Notes under the pieces: model-generated
Databases searched by the model: none
What the model was told of the DNA's origin: nothing
What the model saw: only the letters and a program-made list of their open reading frames with translations
Made by a program: the position numbers and the translations under genes
Origin: Lachnoclostridium sp. UBA5725
Lineage (GTDB): Bacteria; Bacillota; Clostridia; Lachnospirales; Lachnospiraceae
DNA: 64,000 nucleotides
Assembly (NCBI GenBank): GCA_002419585.1
Contig: DIGJ01000002.1
Span: forward strand, 186,001-250,000
Direction of reading: 5' to 3'
Shown here: piece after piece, positions 53,591-62,989 of the stretch
Numbering within the stretch: the stretch's first letter is position 1
Layout of the letters: the number at the start of each line of letters is the position of its first letter

Positions 53591-55012
53591 ATGGACAAAT
53601 ACTATTTGGCAATCGATATTGGTGCATCGAGTGGAAGACATATCTTGGGGTATATGTGTAATGGAAAGATGTTTTTAGAGGAAATTTATCGTTTTTCAAA
53701 TGGAATGATAGAAAAGAATGGTTCTTTATGCTGGGATGTGGATCAACTGTTTTTTCATATATTGGCAGGCATGAAAAAATGTAAGGAGATAAATAAGATT
53801 CCGGTCAGTGTTGGTATAGATACCTGGGCCGTTGATTTTGTTTTGCTTGATGATAAGGATAACATCGTGGGAGATGTGGTCGCCTATCGTGATAGTCGAA
53901 CGAAAGGTATGGATGAAAAAGTGTATGCTACTATTTTAGAAGAGGAACTGTATGCTAAGACGGGAATTCAAAAGCAGATGTTCAATTCAATTTTTCAGTT
54001 GATGGCAATCAAGGAACAGCATCCAGAGTATTTGAACAAAGCAAAAACGATGTTGATGATTCCAGATTATTTCAATTTTTTATTATCTGGAGAGAAAGTA
54101 TGTGAATATACCAATGCGACCACGACACAGTTGGTGAATCCGATGACAAAGACATGGGATATGGATATCATTCGCACATTGGGTTATCCGGAAAACATAT
54201 TTACACATATTTTAACACCGGGAACCTATATTGGGATGTTGACGAAAGAGATGCAAGATGAAATTGGTTACAACTGTAAGGTGGTACTTCCGGCAACTCA
54301 TGATACTGCATCTGCGGTGATGGCTGTGCCAAGTAATCAAGAAAATGCGTTGTATATCAGCTCTGGAACATGGTCATTGATGGGAACGGAAATCAAGATA
54401 GCAAATTGTTCGAATGTTAGCCAAGAGCACAATTTTACCAATGAAGGTGGATACGATTATCGGTTTCGATATCTAAAAAATATTATGGGATTGTGGATGA
54501 TACAATCGGTGAAAAAAGAAATTGGGCAAGAGTATGCGTTTGGAGAAATCTGTGAAATGGCATCCAATGAGACGATAGCATCCATTGTCAATTGCAACAA
54601 TCAGCGATTTTTAGCACCGGATAATATGACCGAAGAAGTACAAAAAGCTTGCATCGAAAGTAATCAGGAGGTTCCAGTTGGAATAGCACAGGTGGCAGCC
54701 GTGATTTATAACAGTTTGGTAAAATGCTATTCAAAAACGATTGAAGAAATTGAAGGGATTACTGGTAGCCGTTATGACCAAATTCATATTGTGGGCGGTG
54801 GAGCAAATGCAGAATATTTGAACCAGTTGACAGCAAGACAGACTGGAAAATACGTGTATGCTGGACCAGTTGAAGCGACTGCCATTGGTAATCTGTTGGC
54901 ACAAATGATTACAGAAGGTGAATTAAAAGATTTACAGAATGCAAGAGAGTGTATTTATCATTCGTTTAAAGTAAAGCGATATAATCCAAATAATATAAAA
55001 GAAGTACTATGA
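53591..55012 (+). CDS. rhaB: Rhamnulokinase
   Basis: FGGY-family kinase of 473 residues that phosphorylates L-rhamnulose at carbon 1 with ATP. The N-terminal phosphate loop reads AIDIGASSGRHILG, the sugar site includes GIDTWAVDFVLLD and VAYRDSRT, and the adenosine motif is IHIVGGGANAEYLNQL. Length and motifs are those of Gram-positive RhaB, with the G-A-S-S-G-R loop typical of rhamnulokinases. RBS GAAAGGAAAA is acceptable. It is the first gene of a tight rhaB-rhaA-rhaD set with gaps of about 21 nt. Confidence 0.95.
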   Translation: MDKYYLAIDIGASSGRHILGYMCNGKMFLEEIYRFSNGMIEKNGSLCWDVDQLFFHILAGMKKCKEINKIPVSVGIDTWAVDFVLLDDKDNIVGDVVAYRDSRTKGMDEKVYATILEEELYAKTGIQKQMFNSIFQLMAIKEQHPEYLNKAKTMLMIPDYFNFLLSGEKVCEYTNATTTQLVNPMTKTWDMDIIRTLGYPENIFTHILTPGTYIGMLTKEMQDEIGYNCKVVLPATHDTASAVMAVPSNQENALYISSGTWSLMGTEIKIANCSNVSQEHNFTNEGGYDYRFRYLKNIMGLWMIQSVKKEIGQEYAFGEICEMASNETIASIVNCNNQRFLAPDNMTEEVQKACIESNQEVPVGIAQVAAVIYNSLVKCYSKTIEEIEGITGSRYDQIHIVGGGANAEYLNQLTARQTGKYVYAGPVEATAIGNLLAQMITEGELKDLQNARECIYHSFKVKRYNPNNIKEVL

Positions 55013-55033
55013 AAAGCAAGGAGGATTACTAAA

Positions 55034-56290
55034 ATGACAGTTCAGGAAAGATATGAAGCTGCAAAGGCTATGTATGTTGAAATCGGAGTAGATACAGACC
55101 AAGCAATTGAAACGTTAAAGAAAGTTCCCGTATCACTTCATTGCTGGCAGGGGGATGATGTAACAGGATTTGACCATGATGGACCATTGACTGGTGGAAT
55201 ACAGACCACAGGAAACTATCCAGGGAAGGCAAGAACAGCGGAAGAATTAATGCAGGATATGGACAAAGCGTTAAGCCTGATGCCTGGCACCAAAAAAATC
55301 AATCTTCATGCATGCTATGCAATTTTTGAAGAGGGGGCATATTTTGACCGAGATAAGCTAGAACCAAAGCATTTTGAAAAATGGGTTGCATTTGCAAAGG
55401 AGAGAAATATGGGACTTGATTTTAACCCAACCTTTTTCTCTCATGAAAAAGTAATAAATGGACTGACCTTATCCAGTCCGGATGAAACGATTCGAAAATT
55501 TTGGATTGAACATGGAAAAGCATGTATTCGCATCTCACAGTATTTTGCAAAGGAGACTGGGGTGCCTTGTGTTATGAACATCTGGACAGGCGATGGATTC
55601 AAAGATATTCCGGCAGATAGAATGGGACCTCGGATGCGATACAAAGACTCAATAGAGCAGATTTTAGCAGAACCATTCGATAAGAATCTTGTAAAGCCTT
55701 GTGTAGAATCCAAAGTATTTGGAATTGGAGTAGAGTCTTATACCGTGGGATCCGCAGAATTCACCATGAATTTTGCAGCAACACACGATGGATGTCTTCC
55801 ACTTATGGATAATGGGCATTATCATCCAACCGAAGTGGTATCAGATAAAATCCCAGCATTGCTTTGCTACTATCCAGAAATCGCACTTCACATTACACGC
55901 CCGGTTCGTTGGGATAGTGACCATGTTGTACTATTTGATGATGAGACCAAAGAGATGGCTAAAGAAATAGTAAGAAGTGATGCACTAGACCGTGTATACA
56001 TGGCATTGGATTATTTTGATGCAAGTATCAATCGCGTATCTGCGTGGACGGTAGGATTTCGAAGCTGGCAAAAAGCATTGCTTGCAGCGCTTTGTACACC
56101 GAATGAGGCATTGCAACAATTACAGGAAGAGAATCGACTGACGGAACTTATGATGATGCAAGAAGAAGTGAAAACGTACCCATTTGGTGACATCTGGAGA
56201 GAATATTGCAGACAGTGTAAGGTTCCTTATGACCAGTCTTGGTTCGAAACAATTGTAGAATATGAGAAGGAAGTACAATTAAAAAGATAA
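55034..56290 (+). CDS. rhaA: L-rhamnose isomerase
   Basis: Metal-dependent isomerase of 418 residues that converts L-rhamnose to L-rhamnulose. It has the family's hallmark segments: VSLHCWQGDDVTGF, LDFNPTFFSHEK, the metal-binding region MDNGHYHPTEVV, and ITRPVRWDSDHVV. The size matches E. coli RhaA. AAGGAGG precedes the ATG. It lies between rhaB and rhaD and completes the phosphorylating rhamnose pathway in the cytosol. I see no mutarotase gene (rhaM) in the window. Confidence 0.96.
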   Translation: MTVQERYEAAKAMYVEIGVDTDQAIETLKKVPVSLHCWQGDDVTGFDHDGPLTGGIQTTGNYPGKARTAEELMQDMDKALSLMPGTKKINLHACYAIFEEGAYFDRDKLEPKHFEKWVAFAKERNMGLDFNPTFFSHEKVINGLTLSSPDETIRKFWIEHGKACIRISQYFAKETGVPCVMNIWTGDGFKDIPADRMGPRMRYKDSIEQILAEPFDKNLVKPCVESKVFGIGVESYTVGSAEFTMNFAATHDGCLPLMDNGHYHPTEVVSDKIPALLCYYPEIALHITRPVRWDSDHVVLFDDETKEMAKEIVRSDALDRVYMALDYFDASINRVSAWTVGFRSWQKALLAALCTPNEALQQLQEENRLTELMMMQEEVKTYPFGDIWREYCRQCKVPYDQSWFETIVEYEKEVQLKR

Positions 56291-56311
56291 TGAATAAACG
56301 GAGGTAATAGA

Positions 56312-57136
56312 ATGAAGATTTTAGATGCAGAATTTGTAAAAGGATTTATACGTATGGCGAATGACGGATGGGAACAGGGCTGGCATGAGAGAAACGGTGG
56401 TAATTTATCATACCGTGTAAAAAAAGAAGAAGTTGAATTGGTGAAAGAGAACCTTGATCGGAAAGAATGGCAGGCTATCGGTACAACGGTGCCAGAACTA
56501 TCTGGTGAATATTTCCTTGTGACTGGAAGTGGAAAATATCTTCGTAATGTGATGGACAGACCAGAAGATTCCATTTGTATGATTGAACTTGATGAAAAGG
56601 GTGAGAACTATCGCATCGTGTGGGGACTTGTAAATGGGGGAAGACCAACCAGTGAATTACCATCCCATTTGATGAACCATGAGGTGAAAATGCTGGCAAC
56701 GGATGGAAAATACCGTGTGATTTATCATGCACATACGGTCAACATTATCGCGCTTACATTTGTACTGCCATTAAAAGATGAAGTATTTACTAGAGAATTA
56801 TGGGAAATGGCAACCGAGTGTCCAGTGGTATTCCCAGATGGAATTGGTGTAGTGCCTTGGATGGTACCAGGGGGGAGAGAGATTGCAGTTGCTACCAGTG
56901 AATTGATGAAGCAATATGATCTTGCAATTTGGGCGCATCATGGCATGTTTGCTGCAGGTGAAGACTTTGATCTGACATTTGGACTAATGCATACCGCTGA
57001 AAAATCCGCTGAAATTTTAGTGAAGACGTTATCTATGCAGGCAAATAAAACGCAAACAATCGAACCAGATGATTTTCGACAGTTAGCAAAGGATTTCAAT
57101 GTTAAATTACCTGAAAAATTTTTATATAATAAGTAA
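56312..57136 (+). CDS. rhaD: Rhamnulose-1-phosphate aldolase
   Basis: Class II zinc aldolase of 274 residues that splits L-rhamnulose 1-phosphate into dihydroxyacetone phosphate and L-lactaldehyde. Phosphate-binding NGGNLSYR at the start, TGSGKYLRN, zinc-ligand HAH in YHAHTVNIIA and the later His in WAHHGMF are visible. Length equals that of E. coli RhaD. GGAGG precedes the ATG. No lactaldehyde reductase or propanediol microcompartment genes follow in the window, so the fate of lactaldehyde is decided elsewhere. Confidence 0.95.
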   Translation: MKILDAEFVKGFIRMANDGWEQGWHERNGGNLSYRVKKEEVELVKENLDRKEWQAIGTTVPELSGEYFLVTGSGKYLRNVMDRPEDSICMIELDEKGENYRIVWGLVNGGRPTSELPSHLMNHEVKMLATDGKYRVIYHAHTVNIIALTFVLPLKDEVFTRELWEMATECPVVFPDGIGVVPWMVPGGREIAVATSELMKQYDLAIWAHHGMFAAGEDFDLTFGLMHTAEKSAEILVKTLSMQANKTQTIEPDDFRQLAKDFNVKLPEKFLYNK

Positions 57137-57164
57137 CTTATCAATATAATAAGGAAAACTTCTG

Positions 57165-57269
57165 ATGTGGGTTATTTATGATAAAGCTTATGACTATTTT
57201 CAGGGTATGATCTGGGAAAAGTACGGAATAAAATTGGATTATTACATTAATCAAAAAGCATCAAGATGA
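57165..57269 (+). CDS. Candidate 34-residue small ORF after rhaD
   Basis: A short frame (MWVIYDKAYDYFQGM...) rich in Tyr/Trp, with AAGGA about 10 nt upstream, ending in the left arm/loop of a terminator. I do not recognise it. It may be a small peptide or a relic of a longer gene; codon use is unremarkable. Confidence 0.2.
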   Translation: MWVIYDKAYDYFQGMIWEKYGIKLDYYINQKASR

Positions 57270-57282
57270 TAATGCTTTTTTA
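57253..57282 (+). terminator. Rho-independent terminator of the rhamnose operon
   Basis: A 9-bp perfect stem (57253-57261 with 57272-57280) whose right arm is a T run. Confidence 0.75.
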
Positions 57283-57372
57283 TCCGTTCGAATACGAGCA
57301 GAAAATAATTGTTCTTTTTCTAATGCAATGCTAAACTTATAATATAAGGGTTTAATCAGGAGGTTTAGCGAA

Positions 57373-58209
57373 ATGAGAAGTGTTAAAATTATGAAACTAG
57401 TAACTTGTTATATTGCTTTGTTGGTGCTGATGATATGGGGAAAACCTGTGATTCATGCAAAAGCCGAGGGGATTGAGAAAGCCGACCAAGAGAAGACCTA
57501 TCAGATTGATTTGGATATGGATGGAACAGATGAAGAGGTTAAGTTGAAGCAATTTCAAATCAGTAAAGATATGGAAGGTTATTACTATGGAATCTTATAT
57601 GTGAATGGAAACAAAGCATATACAACCTCCAAATCGGAATATGGATTTGTCATCGAAATGAATTTTATTACTTGTAAAGATCAGGTATTTATTAATCTTC
57701 GACAATCATCAGACAATGATATTATGTTATATAATAAACTACTATGTCTTAAAGATGATGTCGTGATAGAGGCAGTTGACTTTAGAAAAGTGGAAGCCGG
57801 TATGCGAAGCTGTAGAGTTGCGAAAGTAGCCGAGGGTAAGATAATCGTTGAATGTGAGGCACAACCATGTCAGTTAGCCTCCGTATTGTGGGAAGCTACC
57901 TATACTGTACAAGAAAACAGTGTAAATCTAAAGAGTGCAGTACATAAGGTAAAGAGTGGCAGTGAAAACCATTCCGTTGATACCTTTGTTACCAATAAAA
58001 CGCTTACATTTACGAACAAAATTGGCAGCAAAAACGTAGCATTTACTTTAAAGGCAGGCCAAAAAGTAAAATTACTAAGTATTACCACCAGAAAAAGTGG
58101 TAAAATATACGCATGTTTTCAGTATGGTAAGAAAAAAGGTTATTTGCGAGTAGATCCATACTATAATACGCCATACTTTAAAAATGTGTATGAGTTTTTA
58201 GCTGGTTAA
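57373..58209 (+). CDS. Secreted protein with C-terminal SH3-like domain, function unknown
   Basis: Protein of 278 residues with a signal peptide (about 1-32, ending near IHAKAEG). A DLDMDGTDEEV segment (about 49-59) resembles the Ca-binding DxDxDG loop seen at the start of many surface beta domains. The C-terminal 75 residues resemble a bacterial SH3-like wall-binding domain (KLLSITTRKSGKIYACFQYG). RBS CAGGAGG. It is a single gene bounded by the rhamnose terminator and the LysR promoter. It may bind cell wall or surface polymer; no catalytic residues can be named. Confidence 0.75.
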   Translation: MRSVKIMKLVTCYIALLVLMIWGKPVIHAKAEGIEKADQEKTYQIDLDMDGTDEEVKLKQFQISKDMEGYYYGILYVNGNKAYTTSKSEYGFVIEMNFITCKDQVFINLRQSSDNDIMLYNKLLCLKDDVVIEAVDFRKVEAGMRSCRVAKVAEGKIIVECEAQPCQLASVLWEATYTVQENSVNLKSAVHKVKSGSENHSVDTFVTNKTLTFTNKIGSKNVAFTLKAGQKVKLLSITTRKSGKIYACFQYGKKKGYLRVDPYYNTPYFKNVYEFLAG

Positions 58210-58249
58210 GATTGACCAAAAAACTAGTAAAGTTCATGAATTAAAATAG

Positions 58250-58279
58250 TTGTAAAACAGCAGGTAATTAGTATATAAT
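58250..58279 (+). promoter_or_regulatory. Promoter of the LysR gene
   Basis: TTGTAA (58250-58255), an 18-nt spacer and a perfect TATAAT (58274-58279), 48 nt before the LysR start codon. Confidence 0.5.
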
Positions 58280-58327
58280 ATACAGTATAGAACGTTAATT
58301 TTGTGACAATGTGTTTGGGAGAAAATC

Positions 58328-59239
58328 ATGAATTTACCACAGCTGTATTATTTTATTAAATTAGCAGAATTGCAACATTATACAAAAGCAGCGAAAGAAT
58401 TATACATAACCCAGCCTTCTCTGAGCGCAGCGATTGCTTCCCTTGAAGATGAACTTGGATTGTTGCTTTTTCAAAAAAAAGGTAGAAATGTTGCTTTGAC
58501 TAAATATGGAGAAGAGTTTTATGTTTCTGTATCTCAGGCTCTCAATGAACTGGAACGTGGAATTGCTTCTATGAAAATGCATTCTGGTAAGCTGGATGGA
58601 ACAATCGATGTTGGGTGTATACCTACTTTACTAGGGGATTTTTTGCCGAATGCCATACAGCATTATTTAACGACGAATTTACATGTCAAGTTTAATATAT
58701 TTCAAGGAATGTCAGTGGAAATTGCGAATGGAGTTTCAACTGGTAAGTATGATATTGGCTTTTGCTCCAAGGTAGAAGGAGAAGATGGACTTTATTATAT
58801 ACCAATCATGGCGCAGGAACTTATATTAATTGTCAACGACAAACATCCTTTGGCATGCAAAAAGCAAATTAGTATTGAAGAACTGAAAAATCATAATCTT
58901 ACGACATACCGTGATTCGATTCCCATTGGAGCGGTTGTGCGAAATCTTTTGCGTAAGCATGGTATTGATGCAACTTTTTCCTATGATGACGAGATTTCGA
59001 TCGGTGGGGTTATTTCAGAAACGAACCTAGCAGCTATCGTTGCACGAACGCCTTTTCTAAAACAATTTGACAATTTGGTTCATATTCCAATCATAGATGT
59101 ACCAAAGGATACTAGGCTGATATACATGGTATTTAGTAAGAAAAATTTTGTTTCTTCCTCCGTAGAAGCTTTTGCTGATTTTATTGTTGCCCACGAGATG
59201 AATCTTCCGAAAGAAGAACAGAAAAAGGGAATTTTGTAA
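58328..59239 (+). CDS. LysR-family transcriptional regulator
   Basis: Regulator of 303 residues. A winged helix-turn-helix occupies residues 1-60 (YTKAAKELYITQPSLSAAIA), and a two-lobed effector domain of CysB type spans about 88-295 (GTIDVGCIPTLLGDFLPNA). GGGAG lies 6 nt before the ATG. It faces the leftward EtfA/ligase/permease operon tail-to-tail rather than from the usual divergent position, so control of that operon is possible but not shown by layout. The effector is unknown, perhaps the organic acid handled by that operon. Confidence 0.92.
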   Translation: MNLPQLYYFIKLAELQHYTKAAKELYITQPSLSAAIASLEDELGLLLFQKKGRNVALTKYGEEFYVSVSQALNELERGIASMKMHSGKLDGTIDVGCIPTLLGDFLPNAIQHYLTTNLHVKFNIFQGMSVEIANGVSTGKYDIGFCSKVEGEDGLYYIPIMAQELILIVNDKHPLACKKQISIEELKNHNLTTYRDSIPIGAVVRNLLRKHGIDATFSYDDEISIGGVISETNLAAIVARTPFLKQFDNLVHIPIIDVPKDTRLIYMVFSKKNFVSSSVEAFADFIVAHEMNLPKEEQKKGIL

Positions 59240-59269
59240 AAATAGAAACTATATTCCAATACATATTAC

Positions 59270-59343
59270 GGCACAAACAGCATGCGCTCTAACCGAATTT
59301 ATGCGATAATCGCATTCAGGTTAGAGCGCATGCTGTTTGTGCC
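59270..59343. repeat. Large perfect hairpin between converging genes
   Basis: Two 25-nt arms (59270-59294 and 59319-59343) are exact inverted complements, and the spacer holds a second stem, ATGCGA/TCGCAT (59301-59306 and 59310-59315). It contains GCATGC and is much more GC-rich than its flanks. No T run follows on either strand, so it is not a standard terminator, though it could block or process both converging transcripts. Confidence 0.85.
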
Positions 59344-59408
59344 CCGATCGATTCCCTTTCTAGGTAATCGGGTAGTTGTATTATATAATAAATAAGAGGA
59401 GAGGGGGA

Positions 59409-60710
59409 CTAAAAAATAAATCCAGCAGTTGCCAATAAAGATATAATCAAAGCGCCAATCATTGCAGGTATTATAGTTCCAAGAAAGATGTGTTTATAAC
59501 TTTCTTTTAAACTGCAACCACAAATTGACATGGTTAATATCGCAACGGAAGAGTTTGGAAGTTTGTTTAAAATCAAAGCGGATTCGGTAACGATACGATG
59601 AAGAGCTTCGATATTGACTCCCATATCGACAAAGGCTTTCGCAAAACTTTCCATAAATATGGTTTCTCCAGATATTGCAGAACCAGTAAGACCGGTAAGC
59701 ACAGAAGTACCAAGGAAAGCTTTTAAGTATGCAGGCATATCAAGGGATAATACACCTTGCTGTAGTGTTTGAAATGCTGGAGAGGCACCTAATACTTTGG
59801 ATAATCCCATAACTGCCGCTACCGTTAGCATGGAAGAAAGCCCAGATGAGCTTCCTGTTTTAATGGAAGTTTTTATCTGTTTGATATGTTTATGCTGCGT
59901 AACCAGAATTAGAACAATTCCTATTACAAGAGAGAACATAATACTGGTTGAGGTTCCCCATTTTGAAGTTATGACAACACAGGCGAGAACTAAGACAAAT
60001 GGAAGAACGGAAAGAAAAATATTTGGAAGTTCTTCCTCTGTTATTGTATTCGTATTCTTTGAATACATTGCAAGTAATTCTTCTTCTGTGTGTTTTTTCA
60101 AGCTATTCTTTTGCGCATAATTAAAATAAACAAAATAACATACAGCAAGAATTACAGTAAAGATAACGGAAAGACCAGGAGCAGATCCTAAGGATGTTTC
60201 TAGATAGTTACTAGGAAGAACGTTGCAAATATCAAGAGAGTATGCAAAACCATTTGCACAAGCGCCGCCTCCTAAAAGTAAGAATGGAAGAACTCTTCGA
60301 TCCATCTTATTTTCTTTTAACAGATTGTCAGCGATTGGAAACAGAACAAATACCATGATATAGCCATTTATTCCAAGCAGAGTGATGAAAAAAGTACAGA
60401 TTAAAATAACAAGTCCGACCATTTTCTTTCCAAGTTTTAGAGTAAGAGTCTGTGCAATTTTTGTGGCGAGTCCAGCTTCTAAAACCAGCTGCCCAAAAAC
60501 GCCACCGAGTCCAAGAATAAGGAACCATGAAGCCACAAAGGTTCCTGCGCCTCCTGAGAAGGTAGTTAAAAGTCCTTCATTAAAGTTAAGGCCACTGGTT
60601 ACCAAAATAATAGAAGCAGTAATAATAGTAGCAGTTATCATGTCAATGCCTTTAATAATCATGATGACTAGTAATGCAATGGCAATAATGAGACCAATCA
60701 TTGATAACAT
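59409..60710 (-). CDS. GntP-type organic acid permease
   Basis: Membrane protein of 433 residues with about twelve helices. It matches the GntP/ion-transporter superfamily pattern, with GINGYIMVFVLFPIADNLL and a C-terminal ATAGFIF ending, and paired re-entrant loops (GGGACANGFAYSLD; LTGLTGSAISGETIF). GntP members carry gluconate and related acids with protons. As the last gene of the ETF/acyl-CoA ligase operon it probably imports the acid that the ligase then activates. The exact substrate is unknown. Confidence 0.8.
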   Translation of the reverse strand: MLSMIGLIIAIALLVIMIIKGIDMITATIITASIILVTSGLNFNEGLLTTFSGGAGTFVASWFLILGLGGVFGQLVLEAGLATKIAQTLTLKLGKKMVGLVILICTFFITLLGINGYIMVFVLFPIADNLLKENKMDRRVLPFLLLGGGACANGFAYSLDICNVLPSNYLETSLGSAPGLSVIFTVILAVCYFVYFNYAQKNSLKKHTEEELLAMYSKNTNTITEEELPNIFLSVLPFVLVLACVVITSKWGTSTSIMFSLVIGIVLILVTQHKHIKQIKTSIKTGSSSGLSSMLTVAAVMGLSKVLGASPAFQTLQQGVLSLDMPAYLKAFLGTSVLTGLTGSAISGETIFMESFAKAFVDMGVNIEALHRIVTESALILNKLPNSSVAILTMSICGCSLKESYKHIFLGTIIPAMIGALIISLLATAGFIF

Positions 60711-60757
60711 ATGTTTTATCCTCCCAATTAAGTAGTTTTCTGTAATTTAAGATTCAT

Positions 60758-61306
60758 TTATTTCTTTGCATCCGATTGCCACTGAGCGGTCATTTTGTCT
60801 AACGCAACAGCAATAAGACCAATTTGTCGAAAGAAAGCATATAATACAAAGCCACGTTTGCATCGAAATACACATTCAAGGCATGGACTTTCATCGCAGT
60901 AGGCAAATGCATCCGTATCAGCAAGTGAAAAAACAAGGGGTGGACGTTTGTTTTTATCTACGTATTTTAAGTAACCTCCAGTAAAGGTTTTTAAATATAC
61001 CCATTCAGGAGGATCAAACGGTCCAAAGCGATTCCAGAACACTTCAACTGCGTTATCATTATATCCACCAGTGATTTTATAGTTGAATTCCATTTCTTTC
61101 TTACAAGAGTCCAAATCGAGTGGAATAAGATGGTTTGCTTTTTGCTGGCAGCAGAGGAGCTCTATGTCCTTTTTTGCTGCTTCACCAGTAATAATAGATA
61201 ATCCTCCACATTCTTGGCACTGGTAAAAAGCTACTTCCAGACATTGACTTGCAGGTGGTTTCCTTGTATCCCTACACCTTCTAGATCCGAATTTTTGATC
61301 AATCAT
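60758..61306 (-). CDS. Cys-rich protein, possibly superoxide-reductase-like, function unknown
   Basis: Cytosolic protein of 182 residues. CQECGG at residues 30-35 resembles the zinc/rubredoxin-like start of desulfoferrodoxin-type proteins (FYQCQECG). A mid-region beta domain (HLIPLDLDSCKKEMEFNY, then NAVEVFWNRFGPFDPPEWVYL) has the order of a superoxide-reductase domain, but the canonical His cluster is not complete. A further Cys set, CDESPCLECVFRCKRG, lies near 137-152. The call is tentative. Its start overlaps the ligase stop by 8 nt, so it is part of the operon and may supply a redox or metal function to the acyl-CoA reduction pathway. Confidence 0.45.
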   Translation of the reverse strand: MIDQKFGSRRCRDTRKPPASQCLEVAFYQCQECGGLSIITGEAAKKDIELLCCQQKANHLIPLDLDSCKKEMEFNYKITGGYNDNAVEVFWNRFGPFDPPEWVYLKTFTGGYLKYVDKNKRPPLVFSLADTDAFAYCDESPCLECVFRCKRGFVLYAFFRQIGLIAVALDKMTAQWQSDAKK

Positions 61307-62945
61307 TCTTTGTTTCCTTCATTCTTTGATTTAATTCTTCCAGCAAAAGATATTTTTTTACTTTTCCGCTTCCGGTATGTGGGATACGGTCGATTAGTTC
61401 AAGGCGCTCCGGCCAGAAACGCTTTGAAATCTCCTTTTCTTTCAGATAGTTAAGTATATCAGAAAGAGACAAAGACTCATATCCCTTTTGGGGAACTACA
61501 AAAGCGCATATTCTTTCACCAAGTCGGCTATCAGGCATGCCTAAAACAGTATGATCCAATATACCAGGGCATCCTTCCAGGTTATTGTTGATCGAATTTG
61601 AATCAAGATTTTCTCCACCACGGACGATCATGTCTTTTTTACGACCAATTATTTTGATACAGCCATGTTCATCCATGATACACAGATCTCCACTATGAAA
61701 CCAGCCATCATCGTCGAGAACCTCATCGGTAATTTGTGGATTCTTTAAATAACCGACAAATACATTGGGACCTTTGGAAAGCTCCTCGCCCTGGGTTCCA
61801 AATGGAACATCCTTGCCTTCTTCATCCACTACGCGTATTTCTACACCCTCCATGGCACGACCAGAAGTGGTTCCATTTAGTGAGATTGCTTCTAAAGGTC
61901 TTACATATACATGTGGAACACTTTCGGTAGAACCATAAACCTCACATAGTACAATGTTATGATCCCAGGCTCTTTTTACCATATAACCAGGAACGGGAGC
62001 ACCGCCACATAGGTAAAACTTTAAGCTTGGAATCGATGTATTCGAAACCTCAAGCTCGCGTAAAATATCATAGATAAATGGTGTTGCCCCCATGGAATAA
62101 GTACACATTTCCTCATTCATAAGAGATATGGCATCCGAACAATTATACTTTTGCTGTAAAACAACCTTTGATCCGATCAGCATAGAAGCGATAATGCCAT
62201 GATGAAAACCAGTCGCATGATTCAAAGGAGCGGGCATAAACATGATATCATGTTCGTTTAGTCCAAGTTCTTTTGAGAAGGTTTCTTCACTAAAACGAAT
62301 ATTGTCATGTGTCAGGATTACACCTTTCGATCCACAGGTTGTACCAGATGTTCCAAGGACAGCAGCGATATCCTGTCCGTTTCCGTGATAAGAGTCTTGT
62401 AAGGGAAGCGGTTCATATTGATTCAGTAGTTCGGTTAATGTTGGTATACCGCTTGTCTTTTTCTTAACATAGTCTAGCAGCACTACACCCTTTATACTTT
62501 TAATGTCTGGTAATACACTACGAATTAATTCCTCGTAGTTTGTTTTGTAAAAGAAAGTAGGGCAGAAGAAGAGTTTGGTTTCTGTCAGGTTCATACAGTG
62601 TATCAGTTCATTTTTCTCATAAGATGTGGCGATCGGATGAGCAATGGCACCAACCTTAAAACAAGCAATCGTAATAATGGCGAATTCGCTCCAAATTGGA
62701 ATCTGATAGGAAACGGTATCCTTTGGACCAATGCCTTGCTCTTTCAGATAAGCAGCTAATTTAGAGGCAGCCTCATCAAGTTGTCGGTAGGTATAACGAA
62801 AACCTCTGTCATCCACGATATATTCTCGATCTGGATATTTTTCTACCGTAGCATTCCAGCAATCATTCAGGGTTTTGTCTGACCAATAGCCTTTTTCCAA
62901 ATACTGTCGTTTTAAATCTGGATTTATTTTCAATTTATCAAACAT
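61299..62945 (-). CDS. AMP-dependent acyl-CoA ligase (CaiC/FadD-like)
   Basis: Adenylate-forming enzyme of 548 residues that activates a carboxylic acid with ATP and CoA. The P-loop LGTSGTTCGSKGVIL, the A5 motif VYGSTES, the hinge SGDLCIMDEHG followed by GRKKDMIVRGGENL, and the catalytic Lys in GSGKVKKYLL are all present. The start is the ATG at 62945 (MFDKLK), 7 nt after GGAG; an upstream TTG is rejected. Related enzymes activate crotonobetaine, bile acids or aromatic acids. With EtfA upstream and a GntP permease downstream, this operon fits uptake, activation and reduction of an organic acid; the acid itself is not identified. Confidence 0.9.
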   Translation of the reverse strand: MFDKLKINPDLKRQYLEKGYWSDKTLNDCWNATVEKYPDREYIVDDRGFRYTYRQLDEAASKLAAYLKEQGIGPKDTVSYQIPIWSEFAIITIACFKVGAIAHPIATSYEKNELIHCMNLTETKLFFCPTFFYKTNYEELIRSVLPDIKSIKGVVLLDYVKKKTSGIPTLTELLNQYEPLPLQDSYHGNGQDIAAVLGTSGTTCGSKGVILTHDNIRFSEETFSKELGLNEHDIMFMPAPLNHATGFHHGIIASMLIGSKVVLQQKYNCSDAISLMNEEMCTYSMGATPFIYDILRELEVSNTSIPSLKFYLCGGAPVPGYMVKRAWDHNIVLCEVYGSTESVPHVYVRPLEAISLNGTTSGRAMEGVEIRVVDEEGKDVPFGTQGEELSKGPNVFVGYLKNPQITDEVLDDDGWFHSGDLCIMDEHGCIKIIGRKKDMIVRGGENLDSNSINNNLEGCPGILDHTVLGMPDSRLGERICAFVVPQKGYESLSLSDILNYLKEKEISKRFWPERLELIDRIPHTGSGKVKKYLLLEELNQRMKETKND

Positions 62946-62989
62946 AACCAATCTCCTTTGAATTAAAGAGGAGCAGTAGGCTCCTCTTT

